Assembly: GCF_043633585.1 (NCBI RefSeq)
Contig: NZ_CP141832.1
Coordinates: forward strand, 1,922,001 to 1,986,000
DNA length: 64,000 bases
From: Lacrimispora sinapis
Lineage (GTDB): Bacteria > Bacillota > Clostridia > Lachnospirales > Lachnospiraceae
Reading direction: 5' to 3'
The stretch's first letter is position 1. The number at the start of each line of letters is the position of its first letter. A program made the position numbers and the translations under genes. Below, piece after piece: positions 16,457 through 24,837 of this stretch. Below the pieces are notes generated by a model, which made no database searches, had not been told where the DNA came from, and saw only the letters and a program-made list of their open reading frames with translations.

Positions 16457-17771
16457 CCATCAGCTCTTCCAATAATTCCTTGCACGTTTCCTTTTCCGCT
16501 TGATCCAGGCAGCTTTCAAGACTTCCACTGATGTATGCCTGTATTTCATCAATGGAGTTAAAATAAACGGGAAGGTCTGATAAAACCTTGGCCATAATGG
16601 CTCGTACCACCTGCTTTGACGAACCGGAAAAAACGTCTTCCAGTTCCTTTAAATAAGCACCCGCCTCTGTTTCCAAATAAGCCCGGTCTACCAATGATCC
16701 GTCTTCCTGTTTCTGTTCTGAATCAAAACCAGGGCCGATCAGCTCTGCAAAGCTGCTTCCGGATAACAGTCTGTCTACATTTAACGCCTTTACATAGTCC
16801 GGGTCCTTGTTCCATTCTTCCCTCTCCTGAGGAAGTTCAATCTTTAAATACCGTTCATAATAAGTTTCCTGCCGTCCTTCCAGCTGAGTCAGCTTCTCAA
16901 AGAAGAAGTCTTCTCCAAAGGAGCAATCTTCCTTGCGGAACTTTTCCAGAATATCCGTAAGGATTGACCGGTAAAGTTCTTCCTCCTTTACATCAATGAC
17001 TGCATCCTCTCCTGCAAACAGCAAAACGCAGAAATCATTGATAATTTCCTGAATCATAACATAAAGGCCGGATTCAGTGGTAAGCCTCTCACTGGCGGAG
17101 ATCAGCTTTGCCATTGCTTCCTCAAAGCCTTCCCCAGTCATATTCCGATAGTCTGTATGCCGGAACTGTTCCAGAAGTTCATAAAGCTCCTTATGGCCAA
17201 TTTCCATATTTTTTGGAAGTGTTGTCATGGATTCTGTCCGTAGGATATAAAGCATATCCCTAAGATTCTCCCGGGAGGACCCGATATAAACAGACAATCC
17301 CTCCATCACAAGGCTGAAAAACTTCTGTTTTGTCAAACGGATGGGAAGTTGACCGATGATCTGTTTGATTCTCCCATTCATCACCAGGGATTCGCTGGTT
17401 TCTGTAACAAATTCCAAAAGACGCCTGACAAATGCCTCATCCTCAGTCCCTGTATCTGGCTTTGTCTTAAATTTCCGTTCCAGACGGTTTAAGACATATT
17501 CATATATCTGGAAGCAGTCCGCATAGGAAGTCATCACCTCTGCTTCATGTGTCATGTCTTCTCTAAGTTTTAACAGTCCCTCCAATGGATCCTGTCCGGA
17601 AAAATAACCGGAAAGAAGCTCATTCAACCGATTGACAGAATCAACAATTCGTTCCGGAATGTGTACTTCCTCTGCAATCGTCTCAAAAAAAGTATAATAG
17701 TTAAGTGCCAGCCTTACATAAGAATACTGGTAAGCAGCGGTCATCTGTTTTTTCAGCAAACGGGTTTCCAC
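16434..17771 (-). CDS. Conserved hypothetical protein, 445 residues, mainly helical
   Basis: Strongly acidic and rich in E, L and Y, with no membrane helix, signal peptide or catalytic motif that I can identify; secondary structure should be nearly all helical. GTG start at 17771 with GGAG upstream. It lies 23 bases after cinA, where many Firmicutes carry recA, and is coupled to the 108-residue gene below it. Function unknown. Confidence 0.7.
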   Translation of the reverse strand: METRLLKKQMTAAYQYSYVRLALNYYTFFETIAEEVHIPERIVDSVNRLNELLSGYFSGQDPLEGLLKLREDMTHEAEVMTSYADCFQIYEYVLNRLERKFKTKPDTGTEDEAFVRRLLEFVTETSESLVMNGRIKQIIGQLPIRLTKQKFFSLVMEGLSVYIGSSRENLRDMLYILRTESMTTLPKNMEIGHKELYELLEQFRHTDYRNMTGEGFEEAMAKLISASERLTTESGLYVMIQEIINDFCVLLFAGEDAVIDVKEEELYRSILTDILEKFRKEDCSFGEDFFFEKLTQLEGRQETYYERYLKIELPQEREEWNKDPDYVKALNVDRLLSGSSFAELIGPGFDSEQKQEDGSLVDRAYLETEAGAYLKELEDVFSGSSKQVVRAIMAKVLSDLPVYFNSIDEIQAYISGSLESCLDQAEKETCKELLEELMDDENKLV

Positions 17772-17794
17772 GATCTATCTCCTTTCGGCTCCTC

Positions 17795-19042
17795 TTAAGT
17801 ATTGTAATTGGCAAGGATACTCCGTCTCAGCAGATCCAGCGCTTTTACCACAGACTGTTCTCTGATTTTTTCACGGTTCCCTTTAAAGTGATATTCCTCT
17901 ACTTTTACCTTATCCTTCAGATAGCAGGCAATATACACAAGGCCTACCGGCTTTTCTCCCTCTGAATCAGGTCCGGCAATTCCTGTCACAGCAATACACA
18001 CATCCGCATCTGTGGCAAAAACTCCGCCGGTGGCCATCTCTTTGGCAGTCTGTTTGCTGACGGCCCCATATTTTTTCAATGTACTTTTGTTTACATTGAG
18101 AAGCTTCCTTTTTGCCTTGTTGGAATAGGTGACAAAGCCTTCCCTAAAGACCTCAGAGGCACCTGGTACATTGACCAGACGTCCCGAGATCAGTCCTCCG
18201 GTACAGGATTCTGCCGTAGTTACCGTTAATTCGTGCTTTTTAAGAAGGCGGACCACTGCCATTTCAAGAGTTTCTTCTTCTTTTGTCGTATATACATCAT
18301 TGCCAAAACGGCTTTTGATTTCTTTCACCACAGGTTTTAAGAGCTCGCTGGCTTCTTCTTCGCTGGAAGCCTTTGCAGTAATTCTTAAATGCACCTCCGC
18401 GGTTTTTGCATAGGTAGCGATTGTTGGATTGGACTGACCGTTGATTAAATCAAGAATACGGTCCTCTACCTGGCTTTCTCCCTGTCCGCAGATCTTTACC
18501 ATCTGAGACCGGATTATCTCCGGCTGACGTTTCTGAAGATAAGGAAATACTTTTTCAAGAAAAAGAGGTTTTAATTCATTCGGAGGTCCAGGCAGCAAAA
18601 TCGCTGTTTTTCCGTCTTTCTCCATAATCAGTCCGGGGGCAGTTCCGTTGTTGTTGTCAAGAACAATGGCTCCTTGTGGAACCAGAGCCTGCTTCCAGTT
18701 GTTATCCGGAATTTCTTTATAAATACTGTTCTTAAAATACTGGGTAATCCGTTCCTTGGTATGGGCATCTTCTACCAACTCAAATCCCATGACTTCTGCA
18801 CAAACTTCCTTTGTCAAGTCATCTTCCGTAGGCCCCAGGCCTCCGGTCAAAATAATCACATCGGAACGGTCCAGGGCAACTAAAATCACTTGAGACAAAC
18901 GTTCTCTGTTATCCCCCACAGTCACCTGATGATACATAGACAACCCCAAAAGAGCACATTGTTCTGCAAGATACTGGGTATTGGTATTCACAATGTTACC
19001 AAGCAAAAGCTCTGTTCCGACGGAAACCAGTTCAACAACCAT
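17795..19042 (-). CDS. cinA: Competence/damage-inducible protein CinA
   Basis: 415 residues. The N-terminal MoCF-like half has SVGTELLLGN, TGGLGPTEDDLT and LLPGPPNELKP. The C-terminal nicotinamide-nucleotide amidohydrolase half has TAESCTGGLISGRLVN and VTGIAGPDSEGEKPVG. By family it degrades or deamidates pyridine-nucleotide damage products. Standard pgsA-cinA order; start five bases after pgsA stop. Confidence 0.95.
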   Translation of the reverse strand: MVVELVSVGTELLLGNIVNTNTQYLAEQCALLGLSMYHQVTVGDNRERLSQVILVALDRSDVIILTGGLGPTEDDLTKEVCAEVMGFELVEDAHTKERITQYFKNSIYKEIPDNNWKQALVPQGAIVLDNNNGTAPGLIMEKDGKTAILLPGPPNELKPLFLEKVFPYLQKRQPEIIRSQMVKICGQGESQVEDRILDLINGQSNPTIATYAKTAEVHLRITAKASSEEEASELLKPVVKEIKSRFGNDVYTTKEEETLEMAVVRLLKKHELTVTTAESCTGGLISGRLVNVPGASEVFREGFVTYSNKAKRKLLNVNKSTLKKYGAVSKQTAKEMATGGVFATDADVCIAVTGIAGPDSEGEKPVGLVYIACYLKDKVKVEEYHFKGNREKIREQSVVKALDLLRRSILANYNT

Positions 19043-19047
19043 AATGT

Positions 19048-19590
19048 TTACATACTCCCTTCTGTAAGAACCTTATAATTTTTCGCAATATAGTCAATCA
19101 GAGATACCACCGTCAATATGGCAGCAATCCAGATAAACACGACAGTAACCGGAAATAACAGCGGAATATTTAATATAAGAAGGACCGACATAACCATCTG
19201 GGATACGGTCTTAAATTTCCCCCATTTGCTGGCCGCAATGACAACACCGTTATCCGATGCCACCAGACGAAACCCGCTGATGATAAACTCTCTGCTGATA
19301 ATGATAATTACGATCCATGCGGCAAGCTGCCCAAGGGCGGTGAAACAAATGAGTCCGGAACAGACCAACAGCTTATCTGCAAGGGGGTCCATAAATTTAC
19401 CGAAATTAGTAACAAGACCATATTTTCTGGCAATCATGCCATCTAACATGTCCGTAAAGCTTGCAATGATAAATATGGCAGCTGCAATAAAACGGTATGT
19501 TGCATTGGTCCCTCCGTCCAGCAGAAGGAAAAAAACAAAAAACGGAATCATGAGAACCCTTAAAATCGTCAATTTATTCGGTAAATTCAT
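19048..19590 (-). CDS. pgsA: CDP-diacylglycerol-glycerol-3-phosphate phosphatidyltransferase
   Basis: 180 residues with several membrane helices. The CDP-alcohol phosphotransferase signature DGxxAR(x8)GxxxDxxxD is complete (DGMIARKYG...GKFMDPLAD). It makes phosphatidylglycerol phosphate. Its first 17 bases overlap the end of rimO. Confidence 0.95.
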   Translation of the reverse strand: MNLPNKLTILRVLMIPFFVFFLLLDGGTNATYRFIAAAIFIIASFTDMLDGMIARKYGLVTNFGKFMDPLADKLLVCSGLICFTALGQLAAWIVIIIISREFIISGFRLVASDNGVVIAASKWGKFKTVSQMVMSVLLILNIPLLFPVTVVFIWIAAILTVVSLIDYIAKNYKVLTEGSM

Positions 19591-20914
19591 CTTCCAACTC
19601 TCCCATCAAATCATATTCCATAGCTCCGGTTACCCGAACCCTGGCAAAATCACCTGACATCAATTCCTCCCCGGTCTGAACGAATATCATTCCATCCACA
19701 CCCGGTCCATCCATATAAGTACGGCCTACATACGCATTTTCGTCCGCTACCTTGCCTTCGATCATCACCTCTACGGTTTTTCCAATCATGGAATTGGAGT
19801 GTTCAAGGGAAATTTCCTGCTGGAGTTCCATGATGGCATCCCGGCGTTCCTCCTTCACTTCCTGTAACACCTGATCCGGGAACTCAGCGGCGGGAGTATC
19901 TTCCTCTGCAGAATATGCGAATACGCCAAGACGTTCAAATTCCATCTCATCCACAAATTCCATAAGTTCCTCATGGTCGGCCTCTGTTTCCCCTGGGAAA
20001 CCGGAAATCAGTGTGGTACGCAGTGCGATATCCGGAATTTCTTTCCGAAGCTTTCCTACAATGCTGCGAAGCTGGTCCTTGGTGGTCCTGCGTCCCATGC
20101 GCTTTAAAATCTTGTCACTGGCGTGCTGAATCGGCAGATCCAGATAACGGCAGATCTTTTCTTCTTCCTTTATGGTCTGAATCAGTTCGTCCGTAATCTC
20201 CTCAGGATAGCAGTACTGGATTCTAATCCACTGAATGCCCGAAATGCGGCAAAGCTTTTTCAATAATTCAGGAAGGGATTTTTTGCCATATAAGTCCACA
20301 CCGTAAAGAGTGGTCTCCTGAGCCACAAGAATCAGCTCCTTTACCCCCTTCTGTGCCAGGTCTTCCGCTTCTTTTAAAAGCCGTTCCATGGGAACGCTGC
20401 GGTAGTTTCCGCGAAGTGTGGGAATGATACAGTAAGTACAATGTTTGTCACAGCCTTCTGCAATCTTTAAGAATGCGTAATGGCCTCCGGTCGTAAGTAC
20501 ACGTCCTGCCTCCACTTCCGGAATGCCTTCCAGTTCATGAAAGCGCTGTACATGTTCTTTGCCGCCCAAAGCTTCCTGTAGAACATTGGAGATCTCATCA
20601 TAGGTGGAGGTTCCAAGAATCCCATCCACTTCCGGAATCTCGTCAATAATCTCCTGCTTATACCGCTGGGCAAGACAGCCCGTTACAATAAGCGCCTTGC
20701 AGTTGCCGTCTATCTTTCTCTGAGCCATATCCAGTATGGTATTGATGCTTTCTTCTTTTGCATCTCCGATAAAACAGCAGGTATTGATGACAATCACGTC
20801 TGCCTCATATTCATCGTCGGTAAAGGTATATCCGTCTTTATTCAGAAGGCCCAACATCATCTCCGTATCAACAAGATTCTTGTCACAACCCAGTGAAATA
20901 CATAATAATTTCAT
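19574..20914 (-). CDS. rimO: Ribosomal protein uS12 methylthiotransferase
   Basis: 446 residues. N-terminal MTTase domain (SLGCDKNLVDTE), radical SAM cluster GCDKHCTYCIIP (CxxxCxxC), and a C-terminal TRAM domain. It methylthiolates an aspartate of S12. The ATG at 20914 has AGGAG seven bases upstream; the open frame extends 17 codons further without a site. Confidence 0.95.
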   Translation of the reverse strand: MKLLCISLGCDKNLVDTEMMLGLLNKDGYTFTDDEYEADVIVINTCCFIGDAKEESINTILDMAQRKIDGNCKALIVTGCLAQRYKQEIIDEIPEVDGILGTSTYDEISNVLQEALGGKEHVQRFHELEGIPEVEAGRVLTTGGHYAFLKIAEGCDKHCTYCIIPTLRGNYRSVPMERLLKEAEDLAQKGVKELILVAQETTLYGVDLYGKKSLPELLKKLCRISGIQWIRIQYCYPEEITDELIQTIKEEEKICRYLDLPIQHASDKILKRMGRRTTKDQLRSIVGKLRKEIPDIALRTTLISGFPGETEADHEELMEFVDEMEFERLGVFAYSAEEDTPAAEFPDQVLQEVKEERRDAIMELQQEISLEHSNSMIGKTVEVMIEGKVADENAYVGRTYMDGPGVDGMIFVQTGEELMSGDFARVRVTGAMEYDLMGELEDEFTE

Positions 20915-20941
20915 TATAAAACTCCTGTCGTTTATATTTCG

Positions 20942-20981
20942 CATAAGAGAAAAGCCATCTACCAAAGGGAGACGGCCTTTT
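20942..20981 (-). terminator. Hairpin between rpoZ and rimO
   Basis: GCCGTCT pairs with AGATGGC (one G-U) then TTTTCTC on the minus strand. Likely a partial terminator, letting some transcripts continue into rimO. Confidence 0.6.
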
Positions 20982-20987
20982 TCTTCA

Positions 20988-21239
20988 TTAATCGTCTTCT
21001 TCTGTTGCGTCCGCTTCGCTCAAAATCTTCACTTGGCCCTCATACAGTTCCTCTACGGCAACAGAAAGCGGTTTTTTACCGTATCCCGGTACTTCAGGTT
21101 CTGAGCCTGCAATGATCTGTCTTGCTCTTTTAGCAGCAGCGATTACGATGGAATAACGGCTCTGGACAACCGGAGTGTCTCCAGGCTCTACCTCACTGTT
21201 TACTACATTAATTAAATCTGAATAAGATGGATGTAACAT
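20988..21239 (-). CDS. rpoZ: RNA polymerase omega subunit
   Basis: 83 residues. MLHPSYSDLI, RYSIVIAAAKRARQI and the KPLSVAVEEL helix are typical of clostridial omega. It assists assembly of the beta' subunit. Follows gmk as usual. Confidence 0.94.
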   Translation of the reverse strand: MLHPSYSDLINVVNSEVEPGDTPVVQSRYSIVIAAAKRARQIIAGSEPEVPGYGKKPLSVAVEELYEGQVKILSEADATEEDD

Positions 21240-21263
21240 CTTTTATTCCCCTTTCTCAATCGA

Positions 21264-21884
21264 CTATATATTCTTTAATTCTTCCCGGATCTGGGATAAA
21301 AACGCTTTATTATTGGAAGCACGGTTATGCTGCACCTGAATCATCCGGTGTAAGTCTTCCACACAGGTATCAATCTTGTCATTGATAAGGATATAATCAT
21401 AAGACTCCATGCCCTCGGCTTCTTCCAAAGCCCTGCGCAGCCTGGCATTGATGATTTCCATGCTTTCTGTGCCCCGTCCAATCAAGCGGCGCTTTAATTC
21501 TTCCGCATTGGGAGGCATGACGAAAATCAAGATGGTTTCCGGAAAGCGTTCTTTGATTTTCAGCGCTCCCTGTATTTCAATTTCCAGTATTACATCCTTG
21601 CCTTTTTTCATCTGGTTTAAAACATATTCTTTGGGTGTTCCGTAAAAATGTTTTACATACTGGGCGTATTCAATCAAAGCGTCATGCTCGATCATTTCCC
21701 GAAAGGATTCATCTGTTACAAAAAAGTACTCTCTCCCATCCACTTCCCCGTCTCTGGGAGATCTGGTCGTGGCGGAAATGGACAGCGCATAATTATCATA
21801 CCGTTTCAGAAGCTCCTTCATAATGGTTCCTTTGCCTGCTCCTGAAAAACCGGATACAACTGCCAAAATGCCTTGTTCATTCAT
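21264..21884 (-). CDS. gmk: Guanylate kinase
   Basis: 206 residues. GMP to GDP. P-loop SGFSGAGKGT, SATTRSPRDGEVDGREY and the lid region are present. ATG at 21884 begins MNEQGILAVVSG as in relatives; an upstream in-frame TTG overlaps yicC and is unlikely. Confidence 0.96.
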   Translation of the reverse strand: MNEQGILAVVSGFSGAGKGTIMKELLKRYDNYALSISATTRSPRDGEVDGREYFFVTDESFREMIEHDALIEYAQYVKHFYGTPKEYVLNQMKKGKDVILEIEIQGALKIKERFPETILIFVMPPNAEELKRRLIGRGTESMEIINARLRRALEEAEGMESYDYILINDKIDTCVEDLHRMIQVQHNRASNNKAFLSQIREELKNI

Positions 21885-21900
21885 GGGTTTGTTACACTCC

Positions 21901-22779
21901 CTACTCAATATTCTGGATCTGTTCCCTGACCTTTTCTATCTCAGTTTTTAAGGTGATCGCCTTATCTGAAATCTCCAAGTCATTGGCTTTTGATAATATG
22001 GTATTGGCTTCCCGGTTCATCTCCTGAGCGATAAAATCCAGTTTCCTTCCCACACTTCCGCCAGCCTCCAGCTCTGTCTTGGTATTTTCAATGTGGCTTC
22101 TTAAACGTACCGTTTCTTCATCCACACATATTTTATCAGCAAATATGGTAACCTCTGTAGCAATCCTTCCTTCATCAATGGAGGCGCTTGCCAGCAGTTC
22201 CTTTACCTTGTCCTCAAGCTTTGTACGGTATTCCTGAAGAATCTTCGGAGATCTCTCTTCAATAAAATCCAGAAGTTCTGTCATATAACCAAGCTTTTTC
22301 ATCAGATCGTTCTTAAGTGTCTCCCCTTCGGTCATTCTGGTTTCCACAAACCGCTTTGCAGCTTCTTCCACCGTCTCTGAAAGGAACTTCCACATCTGAT
22401 CTTCGTCCTCAGGCACCTCATCCATTGTAAGGACCTCCGGAAATCTTGCCAAAGACGATACTTTGATATCGTTCTCTATCCCGAACTGTGCCTCCATCTT
22501 TGCGAAATAATCCATATATTCAGCAGCCAGAGCGCTGTTATACTTTAAACATAATTTATTCTCGGTATAATCTTCATAGCTGATGAAAACATCAACTTTT
22601 CCTCTCTGAATATAATTCTTTAACAGATTTCTGATCCCTGCTTCAAAGAAATTAAACTTTTTCGGCATCTTTATGCTTAAATCCAAATATCTGTGATTTA
22701 CAGCCTTCATCTCGACGGAAATCTTATATTCATCCGTGACGGTTTCGTACCTGCCGAAACCTGTCATGCTCTTAATCAT
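21901..22779 (-). CDS. yicC: YicC family endoribonuclease
   Basis: 292 residues. MIKSMTGFGR at the start and the C-terminal EVEKVREQIQNIE-like tail with GRKLDFIAQEMNREANTI are family hallmarks. By family a stress-related endoribonuclease. Start at 22779 with AGAGG eight bases upstream. First gene of the long operon running to 14596. Confidence 0.93.
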   Translation of the reverse strand: MIKSMTGFGRYETVTDEYKISVEMKAVNHRYLDLSIKMPKKFNFFEAGIRNLLKNYIQRGKVDVFISYEDYTENKLCLKYNSALAAEYMDYFAKMEAQFGIENDIKVSSLARFPEVLTMDEVPEDEDQMWKFLSETVEEAAKRFVETRMTEGETLKNDLMKKLGYMTELLDFIEERSPKILQEYRTKLEDKVKELLASASIDEGRIATEVTIFADKICVDEETVRLRSHIENTKTELEAGGSVGRKLDFIAQEMNREANTILSKANDLEISDKAITLKTEIEKVREQIQNIE

Positions 22780-22813
22780 TGCAAATGCCTCTCTTTCGCC
22801 ATAGATATCATTC

Positions 22814-22842
22814 ATTATAAGTCATATTAAAAAACAAGTCAA
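22814..22842 (-). promoter_or_regulatory. Sigma-A promoter of the yicC operon
   Basis: Minus strand TTGACT, 17 bases, TATAAT; eleven of twelve consensus positions. Confidence 0.85.
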
Positions 22843-22854
22843 TTGGTTTTAAAT

Positions 22855-22883
22855 TTTACACAACAGCGTTTTTGTGCTATACT
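22855..22883 (+). promoter_or_regulatory. Sigma-A promoter of rqcH
   Basis: TTTACA, 17 bases, TATACT. Its -35 is 12 bases from the -35 of the divergent yicC promoter. Confidence 0.85.
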
Positions 22884-22922
22884 GTTTCTATCATATAGAC
22901 CATTTACCGGAGGAATCAGACG

Positions 22923-24665
22923 ATGGCATTAGACGGAATTGTTATGGCTAATCTCGCAGCAGAAATGAATTACCGGCTGGAAGGCGGAAAAATCGCTAAA
23001 ATTGCCCAGCCGGAAAAAGACGAACTGCTGTTTACCATTAAAAATCAAAAAAATACCTGGAGACTTTTAATCTCCGCCAGTGCCAGCCTTCCGCTGGTTT
23101 ATTTTACGGAATCCAATAAGCAAAGTCCCTTAACCGCCCCTAATTTCTGTATGCTTTTGAGAAAGCATATTGGAAACGGGCGCATTATCAAGATAAGCCA
23201 GCCCGGACTGGAGCGCATACTTTGTATGGAGATCGAGCACCTGGATGAGCTGGGAGATAAGCGGACCAAAAAACTAATCATTGAAATTATGGGAAAACAC
23301 AGCAATATTATTTTCTGCAATGAGGAGGATGTTATTTTAGACAGCATCAAGCACATTTCCGCTCAGGTCAGCTCTGTCAGGGAGGTTTTACCGGGAAGAA
23401 CCTATTTCATCCCGCAGACCACAGAAAAGAAAAATCCCCTGACCATCTCTCAGGAGGAATTCGCAAAAGTGATCGGCAGCACTGCCGCGCCCATACAAAA
23501 AGCACTATATTTAAAACTGACCGGCTTCAGCCCTGTTATGGGACATGAGCTTTGTCATCTTGCATCCATTGACGGGGATCATTCCGCCAATGAACTGACT
23601 GACGTGGAGATGATTCATTTATACCGGATGTTTTCCCTGATGACAGAAGATATAAAACAGGGCAATTTCACTCCCAATATCATATACCGGAACGAAGAAC
23701 CGGTGGAGTTTTCTGCGCTTCCACTGACCTGCTATGAAGGAGACGGCTATCATGCCGTAGGTTTTGAATCCATCAGTTCTCTTCTGGAAACCTACTACGC
23801 TGCCAAGAACACTCTTACAAGGATTCGTCAAAAATCTGTAGATTTAAGAAAAATCGTTCAGACGGCTTTGGAGCGAAATTATAAAAAATATGATTTGCAG
23901 TCCAAACAGCTGAAAGATACGGAAAAGCGGGACAAGTTTAAGGTCTACGGGGAACTGCTGAATACCTACGGATACGAATTGACCGGCGGCGAAAAAAAAC
24001 TCACCTGTCTCAATTACTATACCAATGAAGAAATCACGATTCCTTTGGATGACCAGTTATCCGCAAAAGAAAATGCACAGAAATATTTTGACAAATACAA
24101 CAAACTGAAACGTACCTTTGAAGCCGTAACCAATCAGCTTAATGAAACCAGACGGGAGATTGATCATCTGGAATCAGTGAGTGCCTCCCTGGATATTGCA
24201 TTAAAAGAAGAAGATCTGGTTCAGATCAAGGAAGAACTGATGGAGTACGGTTACATCAAGCACCGCCGCACCGGAGATAAAAAACCAAAAGTCACAAGCA
24301 AGCCTTTCCATTTTATTTCAACGGACGGGTTTCATATTTATGTAGGAAAGAATAATTACCAAAACGAAGAACTGACCTTTAAAGTTGCAAACGGCAATGA
24401 CTGGTGGTTTCACGCCAAAGGGATTCCCGGTTCCCATGTTATTGTAAAATCGGAGGGAAAGGAACTCCCGGACAGAGTCTTTGAAGAAGCCGGGGCTTTG
24501 GCCGCATACTATTCCAAAGGCAGGGACAGCGATAAGGTTGAAGTGGATTATATTCAGAAGAAAAACATAAAAAAAGTGACCGGGGCTGCTCCTGGTTTCG
24601 TCATTTACCACACCAATTATTCCATGGTTGCAGAGCCAAAATTAACGTTAAGGGAATGTCAGTAA
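22923..24665 (+). CDS. rqcH: Ribosome-quality-control protein RqcH (NFACT/FbpA family)
   Basis: 580 residues. NFACT-N domain at the start (MALDGIVMANLAAEMN...), a coiled-coil centre around residues 290-440, and an NFACT-R (DUF814) domain with NDWWFHAKGIPGSHV near 500. RqcH binds stalled 50S-nascent-chain complexes and recruits alanyl-tRNA to add alanine tails; older literature calls it a fibronectin-binding protein. ATG has GGAGG nearby. Divergent from yicC, an arrangement seen in several clostridia. Confidence 0.94.
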   Translation: MALDGIVMANLAAEMNYRLEGGKIAKIAQPEKDELLFTIKNQKNTWRLLISASASLPLVYFTESNKQSPLTAPNFCMLLRKHIGNGRIIKISQPGLERILCMEIEHLDELGDKRTKKLIIEIMGKHSNIIFCNEEDVILDSIKHISAQVSSVREVLPGRTYFIPQTTEKKNPLTISQEEFAKVIGSTAAPIQKALYLKLTGFSPVMGHELCHLASIDGDHSANELTDVEMIHLYRMFSLMTEDIKQGNFTPNIIYRNEEPVEFSALPLTCYEGDGYHAVGFESISSLLETYYAAKNTLTRIRQKSVDLRKIVQTALERNYKKYDLQSKQLKDTEKRDKFKVYGELLNTYGYELTGGEKKLTCLNYYTNEEITIPLDDQLSAKENAQKYFDKYNKLKRTFEAVTNQLNETRREIDHLESVSASLDIALKEEDLVQIKEELMEYGYIKHRRTGDKKPKVTSKPFHFISTDGFHIYVGKNNYQNEELTFKVANGNDWWFHAKGIPGSHVIVKSEGKELPDRVFEEAGALAAYYSKGRDSDKVEVDYIQKKNIKKVTGAAPGFVIYHTNYSMVAEPKLTLRECQ

Positions 24666-24766
24666 ATTTAAATTATTCTATATAAACTCTTTATTCCATA
24701 AATAAATAAGCATGAATAAGGGATTAATATAACATAATTTTATCGAATAAACACAGCTAAAGGGGA

Positions 24767-24798
24767 AATGGTCAAATAATGTACATTATTTGACCATT
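24767..24798. repeat. Perfect 32-bp palindrome
   Basis: Each half (AATGGTCAAATAATGT and its complement) is 16 bases with no spacer and no mismatch. It lies in the 172-base gap between the convergent ends of rqcH and the lyase gene. As RNA it would form a long AU-rich stem, but no T-run follows on either strand, so it is not a typical terminator. The rest of the gap holds nothing I can identify. Confidence 0.9.
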
Positions 24799-24837
24799 CG
24801 TATTGATTGAAAACATATAATTTTTTATCAGCCTTCT

